Counted from the first letter of the stretch, positions 17,015 to 26,463 are shown. The stretch: DNA of 52,593 bases from Candidatus Caldisaccharidevorator malaysiensis (GCA_025057575.1 JANXBO010000015.1:1-52593); one strand, 5' to 3'. Notes: a model not told the origin generated them from the letters alone. Numbers and translations are program-made.

Positions 17015-18595
17015 TTAGCGGAAAGAGATGTTGGGAGCAAAAACGACATCAAAGAAAGCCGCCATCGCCCACTGGTAGGCGGGCTCGGTCAAAATACCGA
17101 TAGCGAAGGCACCCACAACACCTAAAACAGCAGCCGACGAAACCATCAAACTCGTTGACACCCGCTCCGGTCGGCGGGGGGGGAAGAAATACATTCGTCG
17201 GACCACTTCCAGATAGTAAAAAGCCGAAATCACGCTGTTGACGACCCCAGCAATAGCCAGCCAGCCCAGACCCCGAGAGAGGGCAGCACCGAAGAGGAAG
17301 AATTTTCCAAAAAAACCGGCAAGGGGAGGAATCCCGATGAGGGACAAGAAGGAAAGGGTCAACAGGGCAGCGGCGACCGGCGAGCGCTGCGCCAGCCCCT
17401 CAAAACTTTCTCTGTCGGTTGCCCCCTCCCAATTCTCCACCCAGATGATAACGGCAAAAGCCCCCATATTGGCAAAGGCGTATCCGAGAAGGAAATAGAA
17501 AATGCCGGGAAGTGCCATTTCCGATCCTTGAAAAGTGGACATTCCCAAAAGGGTTTGAAAGTCGGACGGACTAAAGGCTGCCACGCCGATAAGCAGGTAA
17601 CCAACCTGAGAGATGGACGAGTAAGCCATCAGCCGCTTCACATTGGTCTGCCACAAAGCTGCCAGGTTGCCGAAAGTCATCGTCACAAGGGAGAGGAACG
17701 CCAAGATAGGGACCCAACCGGCGCTCAGAGGTCCGAAACCGGAGGCGAAGACCCGCATCAAGGTCGCCATTCCGGCAATCTTGGAGGCGACCGAAAGAAA
17801 AGCCGTTATCGGAGTCGGCGCCCCCTCGTAAGCGTCGGGGCACCAGCCGTGAAAGGGAACCATTGCCACCTTAAACCCCAAAGTTGCCAACATCATCAGT
17901 AGCCCGATCAAAACGGGCAAGGGTGGTGAGAAAGCAACTCCTGTCTCCCCTAACTGGGGCATGAACTGAGCGGTCATCTCATAAAGGTAAGTCGTTCCCG
18001 TTCCGGCGTAAATCAGCGACATTCCATACAGACCGGCAGCGGTCGTCGTCGCCCCAACCAGAAAATACTTCATTGCTGCTTCCGAACTTTTGGGATCCCC
18101 CCGCAGGTAAGCGGCGAGAATGTAGGAACTGATGGACGCAAATTCTATTGCCAAAAAAAGAGTGATCAATTCAACGGAGGAGACCATAAAGCAAAGAGCC
18201 AACACCGAAAAAACCATAAGACCGTAGAATTCGGGGATTCCTTCCCGAAGGTTTTTCTCCACATAGTCCACCGTGACCAAAGCAATGAGGATGGCGCCGA
18301 TGAAAATCGCCCCTTTTGAGAAAGTCGCCAAGCCGTCCAGGCTGAAAGTCGTCACCAACCAATAGCCTAAGCGGTTTTCTTGGGCTGCTTGACGGACCTC
18401 GTCAGCAAGGTCGGGGCTCAAAACCTGAGCCGCCACCAGAACAAGTCCGCCGACAAAAGCCAAAAGAGTGAGCAGACCAAAAACTTTTTTGGGCGCCCGA
18501 GGAAAGATCAAATCAAGGGTGAAGAGGAAGAACCCCAAAAAAGTCAACCACAACTCGGGACCAAGAAGGAGAATAAAAAGGTCCTTAAAGGTCAA
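17015..18595 (-). CDS. nuoN: NADH-quinone oxidoreductase subunit N
   Basis: 526-residue antiporter-like membrane subunit of complex I, one of three proton channels. About 14 hydrophobic helices are visible. Conserved features include ELITLFLAIEFASISSYILAAY, VPFHGWCPDAYEGAPTPITAFLSVASKIAG and NVKRLMAYSSISQVGYLLIG, which carry the channel lysines and glutamate. The start is TTG, 4 nt after the nuoM stop. It is the last nuo gene; ndk follows after 29 nt. It is a little longer than E. coli NuoN (485), which is usual for many phyla. Confidence 0.96.
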   Translation of the reverse strand: MTFKDLFILLLGPELWLTFLGFFLFTLDLIFPRAPKKVFGLLTLLAFVGGLVLVAAQVLSPDLADEVRQAAQENRLGYWLVTTFSLDGLATFSKGAIFIGAILIALVTVDYVEKNLREGIPEFYGLMVFSVLALCFMVSSVELITLFLAIEFASISSYILAAYLRGDPKSSEAAMKYFLVGATTTAAGLYGMSLIYAGTGTTYLYEMTAQFMPQLGETGVAFSPPLPVLIGLLMMLATLGFKVAMVPFHGWCPDAYEGAPTPITAFLSVASKIAGMATLMRVFASGFGPLSAGWVPILAFLSLVTMTFGNLAALWQTNVKRLMAYSSISQVGYLLIGVAAFSPSDFQTLLGMSTFQGSEMALPGIFYFLLGYAFANMGAFAVIIWVENWEGATDRESFEGLAQRSPVAAALLTLSFLSLIGIPPLAGFFGKFFLFGAALSRGLGWLAIAGVVNSVISAFYYLEVVRRMYFFPPRRPERVSTSLMVSSAAVLGVVGAFAIGILTEPAYQWAMAAFFDVVFAPNISFR

Positions 18596-18599
18596 TACC

Positions 18600-20153
18600 C
18601 TATCCGCCCCCCAAAACTTTGGTCATCTTCTCTACAGCACTTTCCATCGCCGGCTGAATAATGGTCAAAAGACCCTTGGGATAGACCCCCGCCAGGAAAG
18701 TCAGGACGGCAAGAGGCCACAAGGAAATATGCTCTTGTAGGTTCATATCCGGATAGTTGCTGTGAGCTTCCTTCGGTTCGCCCAAGAACATCCTCTGAAC
18801 GGTCCAAAGGAAGTAGGCAGCGGTGATGACGATGCCGATAACCGCCAGCCCCGCCCAGGCAAATAACTGAAAGGCGCCGAGAACGGCTAAAAACTCTCCC
18901 CAGAAACCAGCCAGTCCCGGCAATCCCAGTTCGCCCATAGAGAAGAAACTGAAGAGGCTGCCGTAAACCACCATTTGCGACCAGAGACCACCAAACCGAT
19001 TGATGTCCCGATGATGAGCCCTTTCGTAGATCACACCGACCAAAAGAAACATCGCCCCCGTCATTAAACCGTGAGCGATCATTTGAAAGGTTGCCCCGTT
19101 GAGGGCAATGACCTTGTAGTCCCTAAGAACCGGATCGGTAAACGACCTTCCATCCATCGCTGCTGCTGCAATCCCCAGCATCACAAACCCCATATGACCA
19201 ATGGAAGAGTAAGCGACCAGTTTCTTCAGATCGTCCTGAGCCATCGCCACCAAGGAGCCGTAGATGATATTGATGAGCCCCAAAACACCCATCGGTGCCC
19301 AGAACACCTGAGAGCCCTCAGGCAGAAGAGGCAAGGAGATGCGGACAAAACCATAGGTGCCCATCTTCAGAAGGATCCCTGCCAGCAGCACGCTCCCTGC
19401 CGTCGGCGCCTCCACGTGAGCGTCGGGCAACCAGGTATGGAACGGAAAGACCGGCACCTTAATTGCAAAAGCCAAATAGAAACCCAAAAAAGCGAGAACT
19501 TGCAAGATTCCTTTACCTTCTAACGGCTGCTGCTCAATTAATTCAGTCATCCCGAAAGTCCGCGGTTCGCTGTGGAAATAAAGGATCAGAATGGACAGCA
19601 GCATCGCCACAGAGCCGACAAGGGTGTAAAGAAAGAATTTGATCGCAGCATATTCCCTCTGAGGACCGCCCCAAATGCCGATCAAAAAATACATCGGAAC
19701 CAGCGACACTTCCCAGAAGACATAAAACAAGACAAAGTCCAAAGCCATAAAAGTCCCTACCAGCCCCGTCTCTAACAGAAGAAAAAGGGCATAATACTCT
19801 TTTTCTCTCACCCTTATTGCCGTCGGTGAGTAGACCACACTCACAAAAGTCAGAAGGGCAGTTAAAACGACCAAAGGCATAGAAAGACCGTCCACACCCA
19901 ACTTATACCGAATTCCAAGGACAGGGATCCAGTCGTAGGTTTCAACGAACTGCATCTCCATTTGGGGTGGGTTGAAGGCGATCCAAAGGTAAACGGAAAA
20001 GGCGAGGGGAAGGAAGGTAAAGACGTGAGCCCAAAAGCGAATTTGACGGACATTTTCTCTGTGGGTGAAAAGGATAAAGAGAGCACCGACAACAGGGGTC
20101 CATAGAATCAAACTCAGAAGATGGTCATACAACCACTGACCTAACCCTTCCAA
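18600..20153 (-). CDS. nuoM: NADH-quinone oxidoreductase subunit M
   Basis: 517-residue antiporter-like subunit of complex I. Signatures include FVLFYVFWEVSLVPMYFLIGIWGG, VPVFPFHTWLPDAHVEAPTAGSVLLAG and DLKKLVAYSSIGHMGFVMLG, containing the conserved Glu and Lys residues of the proton path. The start is TTG with a GGGAGAGGGG SD placed 8 nt upstream. It sits between nuoL (gap 69 nt) and nuoN (gap 4 nt). About 14 transmembrane helices can be counted roughly. Nothing unusual in length or motifs. Confidence 0.97.
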   Translation of the reverse strand: MEGLGQWLYDHLLSLILWTPVVGALFILFTHRENVRQIRFWAHVFTFLPLAFSVYLWIAFNPPQMEMQFVETYDWIPVLGIRYKLGVDGLSMPLVVLTALLTFVSVVYSPTAIRVREKEYYALFLLLETGLVGTFMALDFVLFYVFWEVSLVPMYFLIGIWGGPQREYAAIKFFLYTLVGSVAMLLSILILYFHSEPRTFGMTELIEQQPLEGKGILQVLAFLGFYLAFAIKVPVFPFHTWLPDAHVEAPTAGSVLLAGILLKMGTYGFVRISLPLLPEGSQVFWAPMGVLGLINIIYGSLVAMAQDDLKKLVAYSSIGHMGFVMLGIAAAAMDGRSFTDPVLRDYKVIALNGATFQMIAHGLMTGAMFLLVGVIYERAHHRDINRFGGLWSQMVVYGSLFSFFSMGELGLPGLAGFWGEFLAVLGAFQLFAWAGLAVIGIVITAAYFLWTVQRMFLGEPKEAHSNYPDMNLQEHISLWPLAVLTFLAGVYPKGLLTIIQPAMESAVEKMTKVLGGG

Positions 20154-20222
20154 CTGATCAACCCCTCTCCCGTTGAACCGTTTCCCAATTCATTCTGCAT
20201 TTTTCTGTTGCTCAAGAACTTT

Positions 20223-22217
20223 TTAGGGCATCTGCTTCATCAGGGTCCAGAGAGCCACAAGGGCCAGCCCTGTTAACACGATGAACATATAATGCTGGAC
20301 CAGCCCAGTTTGAATTTTGCGCAAACCGTTGCCGATAAAACCTGTTATCCAAGCCGTCCAATTCACCAGCCCGTCAACAACATATAGGTCAAACAGACGA
20401 TAGAAACGAGCCAGGATATAGGCGGTAAGGTATCCGACAGCATTCACCATCCCGTCCACGATGTGCAGGTCCACCCAGCGCTGGGCAATGGTAAACCGGA
20501 TAAAGGAGGGCGTGAGGTAATATCCTGGCTGGGGCTTGACCGGATCATACCAGTCCAAATACCACCGATTCGCCAAAAAGTCGTAAAGCCGACCGATTCG
20601 CCTTCTCAGCGGCTCATCGTCCGGTCCCTTGATCGGGTTCGTGATGTAGAGGTTCTGACCCGCCAAAATACCCAAAATAGCTGCCGCCAGCGATAGGATC
20701 ATCGGAAGGGGCTTAAACGGATGGTGAGGTGCCCCCTCAAAGTGGACCAGTTTGTGGAACACATTATACCAAGGGGTCCCGATAAACCCGACCAGAACAG
20801 CACCAGCAGCGAGGACGACAAGGGGAACCCACATCACCGGTGGACTCTCGTGGGGATGGGAATGAGGGTCTCGGTTCTTGCCAAAGAAGACCAGTCCTAT
20901 CTGACGGGTCATATAAAAGGCAGTTAGGAAAGCCGTTAAGAGACCAACGATGAAAATCGGCTTGTTCGCAATATAGGCAGCGGCAAGAATTTCGTCCTTA
21001 CTCCAAAATCCCGATAGAGGCGGTATGCCTGCCAAAGCACCCATCCCAATTATGTAGGTCCAGAAAGTGATCGGCATCGCCTCTTTGAGACCGCCCATCT
21101 TCTTCATATCGTTCGTGTGAACAGCGTGGATCACACTGCCTGACCCCAAAAACAAAAGCGCCTTGAAAAAAGCGTGGGTGACCAAGTGAAACAGACCAGC
21201 GGAGTATCCCCCCACACCCAGCCCCAGCAGCATATAGCCCAACTGGCTGATGGTGGAATAGGCAAGGACTCTCTTGATATCGTCTTGAGCGACTGCGATC
21301 GTAGCGGCAAGGAAGGCGGTCAGAGCCCCGATCCAGGCAACGACCTGAAGGGACCAAGAGGCTTCTATCATCGGAGTGGCAAAGAGGGGATAAAGCCGTC
21401 CGACCATATACACCCCTGCCGCCACCATCGTAGCGGCGTGGATGAGGGCGGAAACTGGGGTTGGTCCTTCCATCGCATCGGGAAGCCAGATGTGAAGAGG
21501 AAATTGGGCTGACTTTCCAATAGCACCACAAAACAGGAGAACAGCAGCCAAGGAAATTAATTGGGCTTTCTCTCCTGTCAGTGCCTCTGCCTGATGAAAA
21601 ATCTCTTGAAAGGATAAAGTTCCCGTCAAATAGAAGGTCAGAAAGATTCCCAAACCAAATCCGGCATCGCCACAACGGGTGACGATAAACGCCTTTTTGG
21701 CTGCTCTCGCTGCTTCGGGCTTCTCATACCAAAAACCGATCAAGAGATAGGAACAAAGACCGACCAGTTCCCAAGCAGCATACAGACCGACCAGGTTGTC
21801 TGAGAGAACCAGAAGGAGCATAGAAGATTTGAACAGAGAAAGGAAGGCAAAGTAGCGGGAGAATCGGGGATCCCCTGCCATATAACCGACGGAATAAAGT
21901 TGGATGAACCAGCCCACAAAGGTGACGACAACGAGCATAAACGCCGTAAGGGTGTCCACTTGATATCCCAATGCAAGTTCCTTGCTGCCCAAGGGAACCG
22001 TCAGCCAGGTGCCCCGATACCCCTCAAAATGACCGGATAGGGACTTGCTGACGACATGGTAAAAAACCAACAGAGAAAGGATCGCGGAAAGCCCAACAAG
22101 ACTGAGACTGACAAAGGCAGCCTTCTCCTTCAGCCGTCCGCCAAAAAAGACATTGATCAAATAGGCAACAAAAGGTGCTAAAAGGATGATAGCAGTAACC
22201 GTCGGTGTGGCGTCCAC
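20223..22217 (-). CDS. nuoL: NADH-quinone oxidoreductase subunit L
   Basis: 664-residue distal antiporter-like subunit of complex I with the long lateral helix at its C-terminus. Signatures are FVGWFIQLYSVGYMAGDPRFSRYF (with the break of the first third), LVGLYAAWELVGLCSYLLIGFWY, FPLHIWLPDAMEGPTPVSALIHAATMVAAGVYM and DIKRVLAYSTISQLGYMLLGLG. The last ~120 residues (from PIKGPDDEPLRRRIGRLYDF) form the coupling helix region and a final membrane anchor. The start is GTG with GAGGGAG as SD. It lies 18 nt after nuoK. Confidence 0.97.
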   Translation of the reverse strand: MDATPTVTAIILLAPFVAYLINVFFGGRLKEKAAFVSLSLVGLSAILSLLVFYHVVSKSLSGHFEGYRGTWLTVPLGSKELALGYQVDTLTAFMLVVVTFVGWFIQLYSVGYMAGDPRFSRYFAFLSLFKSSMLLLVLSDNLVGLYAAWELVGLCSYLLIGFWYEKPEAARAAKKAFIVTRCGDAGFGLGIFLTFYLTGTLSFQEIFHQAEALTGEKAQLISLAAVLLFCGAIGKSAQFPLHIWLPDAMEGPTPVSALIHAATMVAAGVYMVGRLYPLFATPMIEASWSLQVVAWIGALTAFLAATIAVAQDDIKRVLAYSTISQLGYMLLGLGVGGYSAGLFHLVTHAFFKALLFLGSGSVIHAVHTNDMKKMGGLKEAMPITFWTYIIGMGALAGIPPLSGFWSKDEILAAAYIANKPIFIVGLLTAFLTAFYMTRQIGLVFFGKNRDPHSHPHESPPVMWVPLVVLAAGAVLVGFIGTPWYNVFHKLVHFEGAPHHPFKPLPMILSLAAAILGILAGQNLYITNPIKGPDDEPLRRRIGRLYDFLANRWYLDWYDPVKPQPGYYLTPSFIRFTIAQRWVDLHIVDGMVNAVGYLTAYILARFYRLFDLYVVDGLVNWTAWITGFIGNGLRKIQTGLVQHYMFIVLTGLALVALWTLMKQMP

Positions 22218-22235
22218 AGGTTCTCCCTCTTTACC

Positions 22236-22553
22236 TCACCACTTAAGAAGATTGATCTCGTCTACATTGATCCTGTTCAGGTTGCGGTATATCGCAATCA
22301 CAAGGGCAAAGCCGACGCAGGCTTCCGCCGCTGCTAAGACGATGACGAAAGCAGCGAAGATTTGACCGGTCATTATCCGCCAGTCCGGCTGTAGAAACCG
22401 ATTGATAGCGACCAAATTGATGTTGACCGCATTGAGCATTAACTCCACGCACATCAAGAGAGCAATGGCATTCCTTCTGGTCAAAATGCCGTAAATTCCG
22501 ATGGCAAAAAGGAGCCCTGAAAGGATCAGGTAGTGGGACAGTCCGATCTCCAT
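22236..22553 (-). CDS. nuoK: NADH-quinone oxidoreductase subunit K
   Basis: 105-residue three-helix subunit of complex I. The family pattern is plain: HYLILSGLLFAIGIYGILTRRNAIALLMCVELMLNAVNINLVA, with the conserved glutamate in CVELMLNAVN on helix 2, and AAEACVGFALVIAIYRN with the second conserved glutamate. ATG start, 10 nt after nuoJ. Length is canonical (100-105). Confidence 0.97.
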   Translation of the reverse strand: MEIGLSHYLILSGLLFAIGIYGILTRRNAIALLMCVELMLNAVNINLVAINRFLQPDWRIMTGQIFAAFVIVLAAAEACVGFALVIAIYRNLNRINVDEINLLKW

Positions 22554-22563
22554 CCTCTCAACC

Positions 22564-23091
22564 TCACTCGGCAGTCCTGGCGATCACCAACGCCCCGATC
22601 AAGGCAATAACTAAGAAGACAGAAGCAAATTCAAAGGGGAGAATGTAACGGGTTAGGAGCAACGTGCCAAAGACAATCACGTTGCTGTCCGCACCTTCCA
22701 AGAGAGCGAGGACAGGGTCTTTCACACTGCTCGTGTGACCGGCTAATAGCCCAGACAGCGAGATTCCCAGAAAGGCGATAAGGGCAAAGACCAAGGTAGC
22801 GGCAGCGAACCCAACACCCCTGTTCTGGCTGATCAAAAGGATCCTTTCGCCCGTTATGTTTTCGCTCAGCATGATGGCGTAAAGGATGATCACCAAAACC
22901 GCACCGACATAGATCAAAACCTGGACCCAAGCCAGGAACTCGGCACCATTCAAAATGAAAAGACCGGCAACGGCTAACAGAACAGCAGCCAGACTCAGTC
23001 CGCAATGGAACAAGTTGCGTCCCGTGACGACGGCAAGAGCACCCAAGACGATGATAAGGGCAAGAATGTAGAAAGCAATCACTTCACCCAC
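22564..23091 (-). CDS. nuoJ: NADH-quinone oxidoreductase subunit J
   Basis: 175-residue membrane subunit with five hydrophobic helices. The typical NuoJ helix-3 region with the pi-bulge is EFLAWVQVLIYVGAVLVIILYAIMLSE. The start is GTG at 23091; its SD GGGAGG lies inside the last codons of nuoH, which stops 1 nt upstream, so translation is coupled. In most clusters nuoI sits between nuoH and nuoJ; here there is no room for it. Confidence 0.96.
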   Translation of the reverse strand: MGEVIAFYILALIIVLGALAVVTGRNLFHCGLSLAAVLLAVAGLFILNGAEFLAWVQVLIYVGAVLVIILYAIMLSENITGERILLISQNRGVGFAAATLVFALIAFLGISLSGLLAGHTSSVKDPVLALLEGADSNVIVFGTLLLTRYILPFEFASVFLVIALIGALVIARTAE

Positions 23092-23092
23092 T

Positions 23093-24280
23093 CTAAGTCC
23101 TCCCGTGTGTCCGGCACCATCGGAAAGGTCCGTCGTCCTTTTGTAACGAAACTGGGCATTCGGATACGACAGCGACCTTTTGCTTCGCTTGCTCTGTGGG
23201 TGAGGGTCGGATAGACACCAGAAGACCGACGCCGGTAACGCAAATTAACCCAATCGGGAGCAGAACCTTCCAGCCCAGTTCCATCACCTGGTCAATCCGC
23301 ACCCGTAAAAGGGTGCCTCGAATCCAGATGATCAACAGGACCAAAAGGGACACCTTGAAGAAGAACCAGCCCAGGGACCAAAAGCCCGAATCGGGAAGGA
23401 AGGGAAAGGGCGCCTTCCAGCCTCCGAGGAACAAGTGGGTAGCGATCGCCGAGATGGCGATGGTATTGCCGAATTCAGCAAGGAAAAAGATGGCGAATTT
23501 AAAGCCGCTGTATTCAACGTGAAAGCCAGCGACCAGTTCGCTTTCCGCTTCCGGCAAGTCAAAGGGAGTCTGATTGGTTTCCGCCAGGGCACAGATCAAA
23601 AAGGTAATGAAAGCCAAAAGAGTGAAGGGGAAGAAATCTAACCGAAAGGCGTTCCATTGCCAGAAAAATTCCCCCTGGGCGCGAACGATGTCGGAAAGGC
23701 GAAGGGAACCTGCCAGCAAGACGGGAACGGCAAAGACCAAGGTCATCGGCACCTCATAGGAGATCAATTGGGCACCGGATCGCATTCCCCCTAAGAGGGA
23801 CCACTTGTTAGCGGAAGCCCAGCCGGCGGTCACAATCCCGATCACGGTAACGGAACTGATAGACAGAAGATAAAGAACCCCGACATTCAAATCCCGAACG
23901 ACCAGCCCCGTCTCCGGATCGCCGAAGGGGATGACAATGTAGACCAGATAGGCAGGAAGGAAAACCATCAAAGGTGCCAGATTGAAGGCAATGCGGTCGG
24001 CAGCCCGAGGGATGATGTCTTCTTTTCTGAGAAGTTTGAGGGCGTCCGCAAGGGTCTGGAGAATCCCTCTGGGTCCTGTATACCGAGGACCCAATCGGGC
24101 TTGAATAAAGCCGACGATCTTGCGAAAGACGTAAATAAGGACTAAAACACCCAACATCAAGAACCCAAAAATCAGGAGCGCATCAATAAGGGCTAAGATG
24201 ACCTGAGCTGCTGCCTGGTCAGTCGGCGGATCAAAGCCCAAAAACCGGGCGATTGCCCGGCTGATTTCGGTCAGCGTCAA
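23093..24280 (-). CDS. nuoH: NADH-quinone oxidoreductase subunit H
   Basis: 395-residue (from the preferred start) membrane subunit that forms the quinone-binding chamber with NuoB and NuoD. Signatures include GFIQARLGPRYTGPRGILQTLADALKLLRKED, NKWSLLGGMRSGAQLISYEVPMTL, FDLPEAESELVAGFHVEYSG and IRGTLLRVRIDQVMELGWKVLLP. The frame is open to GTG 24310, but I choose TTG at 24280 because AGGAGG (24289-24294) stands 8 nt before it, right after the nuoD stop. The C-terminal ~35 residues (CPVSLQKDDGPFRWCRTHGRT end) are a non-conserved tail. Confidence 0.94.
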   Translation of the reverse strand: MTLTEISRAIARFLGFDPPTDQAAAQVILALIDALLIFGFLMLGVLVLIYVFRKIVGFIQARLGPRYTGPRGILQTLADALKLLRKEDIIPRAADRIAFNLAPLMVFLPAYLVYIVIPFGDPETGLVVRDLNVGVLYLLSISSVTVIGIVTAGWASANKWSLLGGMRSGAQLISYEVPMTLVFAVPVLLAGSLRLSDIVRAQGEFFWQWNAFRLDFFPFTLLAFITFLICALAETNQTPFDLPEAESELVAGFHVEYSGFKFAIFFLAEFGNTIAISAIATHLFLGGWKAPFPFLPDSGFWSLGWFFFKVSLLVLLIIWIRGTLLRVRIDQVMELGWKVLLPIGLICVTGVGLLVSIRPSPTEQAKQKVAVVSECPVSLQKDDGPFRWCRTHGRT

Positions 24281-24293
24281 CGCTCGTTCCTCC

Positions 24294-25478
24294 TCATCTA
24301 TCCACCTCACCCATTACGATATCAACGTTGCCAACAATAGCGACCAGGTCTGCCACCTTGTGACCGGGGGCGATGGCGGGAAGAACGGATAAGTTGACAA
24401 AGGCGGGTCCCCTAATTTTCATCCGGTAAGGTTTCTCCGATCCGTCGCTGACCATATAAACCCCCAGTTCCCCCCGTGGCGATTCAATAGCGACATAGAC
24501 ATCGTTGGGCTTGGGTTTTGGTTTGGGGGGCACTTTCGCCATCACGTGGGTGGACGGACCGTAGGGATCATCAAAAGTTGGTTCGGGCATCTGGCGGAGT
24601 TTTTCAATGCATTGGCGGACAATCCGAATGCTTTGGCGCATTTCTTGAGAGCGGACCCAAGTTCGGGACCAGCAGTCCCCACCGTCATGGGTCACCACAT
24701 CAAACTCAATCTGGTCGTAGACGCTATAGGGCGCCACCTTCCGAAGATCGTAAGGGATCCCGCTGCCGCGGATCATCGGTCCCGAAAGCCCATAAGAGAT
24801 TGCCATTTCGGGCGGGATGACGCCAATGCCGACCGTCCGTGCTAAAAAGACCTTGTTGTTGGTCAGCAGGTCGTCCAACTCGTCCAGCCGGGGAATCAGG
24901 TAATCGCACAAGGCTTCCACCTTGTCCAGCCAGCCTCGGGGCACGTCTCGGGAGACGCCCCCGATCCGGTAAAAGTTGTAGGTCAGGCGCGCCCCGCAGA
25001 TCTCTTCAAACAGGTCCAGAATCTTTTCGCGCTCCCGAAAGCAATAAAAGAAGGGCGTCAACGCACCCACATCCAGCCCGTAGGTTCCCATAAAGACCAG
25101 ATGACTGGCAATCCGCTGCATCTCTGAGATGAGGACCCGAATCCACTCGGCTTTCTCGGGCACTTGAAGACCCAGCAGTTTCTCAACAGCGAGGCAATAA
25201 ACCCAGTTATTGTTCATCGCCGAAACATAGTCCCATCGGTCGGTGAGGAAGATCCCCTGGGGATAGGTTCTCAGTTCCCCTAACTTTTCAAACGAGCGGT
25301 GCAGGTAACCCAAATCGGGATCCGCCTCTACAATCCACTCGCCATCTACTTTCAGGACCACCCTCAAGACCCCGTGGGTGCTGGGATGTTGGGGACCCAT
25401 ACTGACTTCCATCGTTTCCGTGCGGATGGTTTGTTCGCCGACCCCTACCGATCCTACTAATTTCTCCCTATCCATCAT
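24294..25478 (-). CDS. nuoD: NADH-quinone oxidoreductase subunit D (49-kDa homologue)
   Basis: 394-residue peripheral-arm subunit, derived from [NiFe]-hydrogenase large subunit, that lines the quinone site opposite NuoB. Signatures include MGPQHPSTHGVLRVVLKVDGE near residue 27, DLGYLHRSFEKL, YVSAMNNNWVYCLAVEKLLG and GLSGPMIRGSGIPYDLRK. It carries no redox cofactor itself. The start is ATG at 25478 with AAGGAG 8 nt upstream. It lies 33 nt after nuoC and ends within the nuoH SD region. nuoE, F and G, which often follow nuoD, are absent. Confidence 0.97.
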   Translation of the reverse strand: MMDREKLVGSVGVGEQTIRTETMEVSMGPQHPSTHGVLRVVLKVDGEWIVEADPDLGYLHRSFEKLGELRTYPQGIFLTDRWDYVSAMNNNWVYCLAVEKLLGLQVPEKAEWIRVLISEMQRIASHLVFMGTYGLDVGALTPFFYCFREREKILDLFEEICGARLTYNFYRIGGVSRDVPRGWLDKVEALCDYLIPRLDELDDLLTNNKVFLARTVGIGVIPPEMAISYGLSGPMIRGSGIPYDLRKVAPYSVYDQIEFDVVTHDGGDCWSRTWVRSQEMRQSIRIVRQCIEKLRQMPEPTFDDPYGPSTHVMAKVPPKPKPKPNDVYVAIESPRGELGVYMVSDGSEKPYRMKIRGPAFVNLSVLPAIAPGHKVADLVAIVGNVDIVMGEVDR

Positions 25479-25511
25479 CCTTCAGGCTCCTTTGAGAACC
25501 CTTTGTGGCTC

Positions 25512-26015
25512 TTATTGAATCTCCCCTCTCCGAATTTTTTCTGCGAACTCATCGTCAAAGCGTTCAATGTCGTGAATGTAATCTTTGCGCAGGGGATGAC
25601 CTTCAAATCCGGGTGGAAGAAAAAGGCGCCGCAGGTCGGGATGACCGACAAAAAAGACCCCCATCAGGTCATAAGCCTCTCTTTCGTGCCAATTGGCGGT
25701 CGCCCAGATATCGCTAACAGTTGGCAGTTGCGGTTCCTTGCGAGGCACCCGCACTTTTAGGACGAGGTGGTGACGATGACGGAGCGAAAAAAGATGGTAA
25801 ACGACTTCTATCTCTTGCTCCTGAACCCAGTCCACGGTGGACAGGCAGCGGAGGTAATTGAATTCCATCTCCTGATCCGCCGCCAACCAGCGGGCGAACT
25901 CTTTGAAGATGTTGGGCGTCACCCGCACTTCCAAACCGTTAAGGGAAGGACGAAGCGAAACAATGCCGTCGCCCCAATTTTCCTTTATTTTTTGCTCCAG
26001 TTCCTGATCGTTCAT
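25512..26015 (-). CDS. nuoC: NADH-quinone oxidoreductase subunit C (30-kDa homologue)
   Basis: 167-residue peripheral subunit without cofactor. The family signature is clear: WHEREAYDLMGVFFVGHPDLRRLFLPPGFEGHPLRKDY. The frame is open to 26057, but I start at ATG 26015 because GAGAGGG is directly upstream and this leaves a 7-nt gap to the nuoA stop; MNDQELEQKIKENWGD is a normal NuoC N-terminus. In almost all nuo operons nuoB lies between nuoA and nuoC; it is missing here. The N-terminal ~90 residues include FNYLRCLSTVDW, also typical. Confidence 0.95.
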   Translation of the reverse strand: MNDQELEQKIKENWGDGIVSLRPSLNGLEVRVTPNIFKEFARWLAADQEMEFNYLRCLSTVDWVQEQEIEVVYHLFSLRHRHHLVLKVRVPRKEPQLPTVSDIWATANWHEREAYDLMGVFFVGHPDLRRLFLPPGFEGHPLRKDYIHDIERFDDEFAEKIRRGEIQ

Positions 26016-26022
26016 TGCCCTC

Positions 26023-26415
26023 TCATGCCCAGCGCAAAATCCCTTTTCTCCAGGCATACAGCCAGCCGAAAGCCAGAATCAAAAGGAAAATCAGCATATC
26101 CACAAAAGCCACCAAGCCCAAACCGTGGTCCTTTAGCCAGTTCAACGCCGCACCCCAGGGAAAGAGGAAAAGCGCCTCCACACCGAAGATAACGAAGAGG
26201 AGAGCAAAAAGGTAGTAGATGATCCGGAACTGAATCCAGGCACTGCCCCTGGGGATAACGCTGCATTCATAGGTGGCAGTTTTGGTCTTCGTTGGGCGGT
26301 AGGGGCGGAAGATCCACGCAAGGACCAAAGTCAGAAGGATTAAAAGGGTCCCTGTGACGGCGAACACCGCCACATAAAGGTAATCGGACGGCGAATATGG
26401 CAACTGTTGAGCCAT
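26023..26415 (-). CDS. nuoA: NADH-quinone oxidoreductase subunit A
   Basis: 130-residue three-helix membrane subunit. Conserved features are RPYRPTKTKTATYECSVIPRGSAW (the loop with the conserved cysteine that reports the active/deactive state) and FRIIYYLFALLFVIFGVEALFLFPW, with the helix-2 glutamate. The frame is open to GTG 26445, but that codon lies upstream of a strong -10 box (26435-26440), so the first codon on the transcript is ATG 26415. This gives a leader of about 13 nt with only a weak SD (CCGGTG). First gene of the nuo operon. Confidence 0.93.
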   Translation of the reverse strand: MAQQLPYSPSDYLYVAVFAVTGTLLILLTLVLAWIFRPYRPTKTKTATYECSVIPRGSAWIQFRIIYYLFALLFVIFGVEALFLFPWGAALNWLKDHGLGLVAFVDMLIFLLILAFGWLYAWRKGILRWA

Positions 26416-26434
26416 TTTGAGCACCGGACTAAGG

Positions 26435-26463
26435 ATTATAACCACTCACCATTAAGGTGGCAA
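26435..26463 (-). promoter_or_regulatory. Sigma70-type promoter of the nuo operon
   Basis: On the minus strand TTGCCA (26458-26463) and a perfect TATAAT (26435-26440) are 17 nt apart. The start site near 26428 gives a very short nuoA leader. It is back to back with the nusA promoter, whose -35 begins about 20 nt away. Confidence 0.75.
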
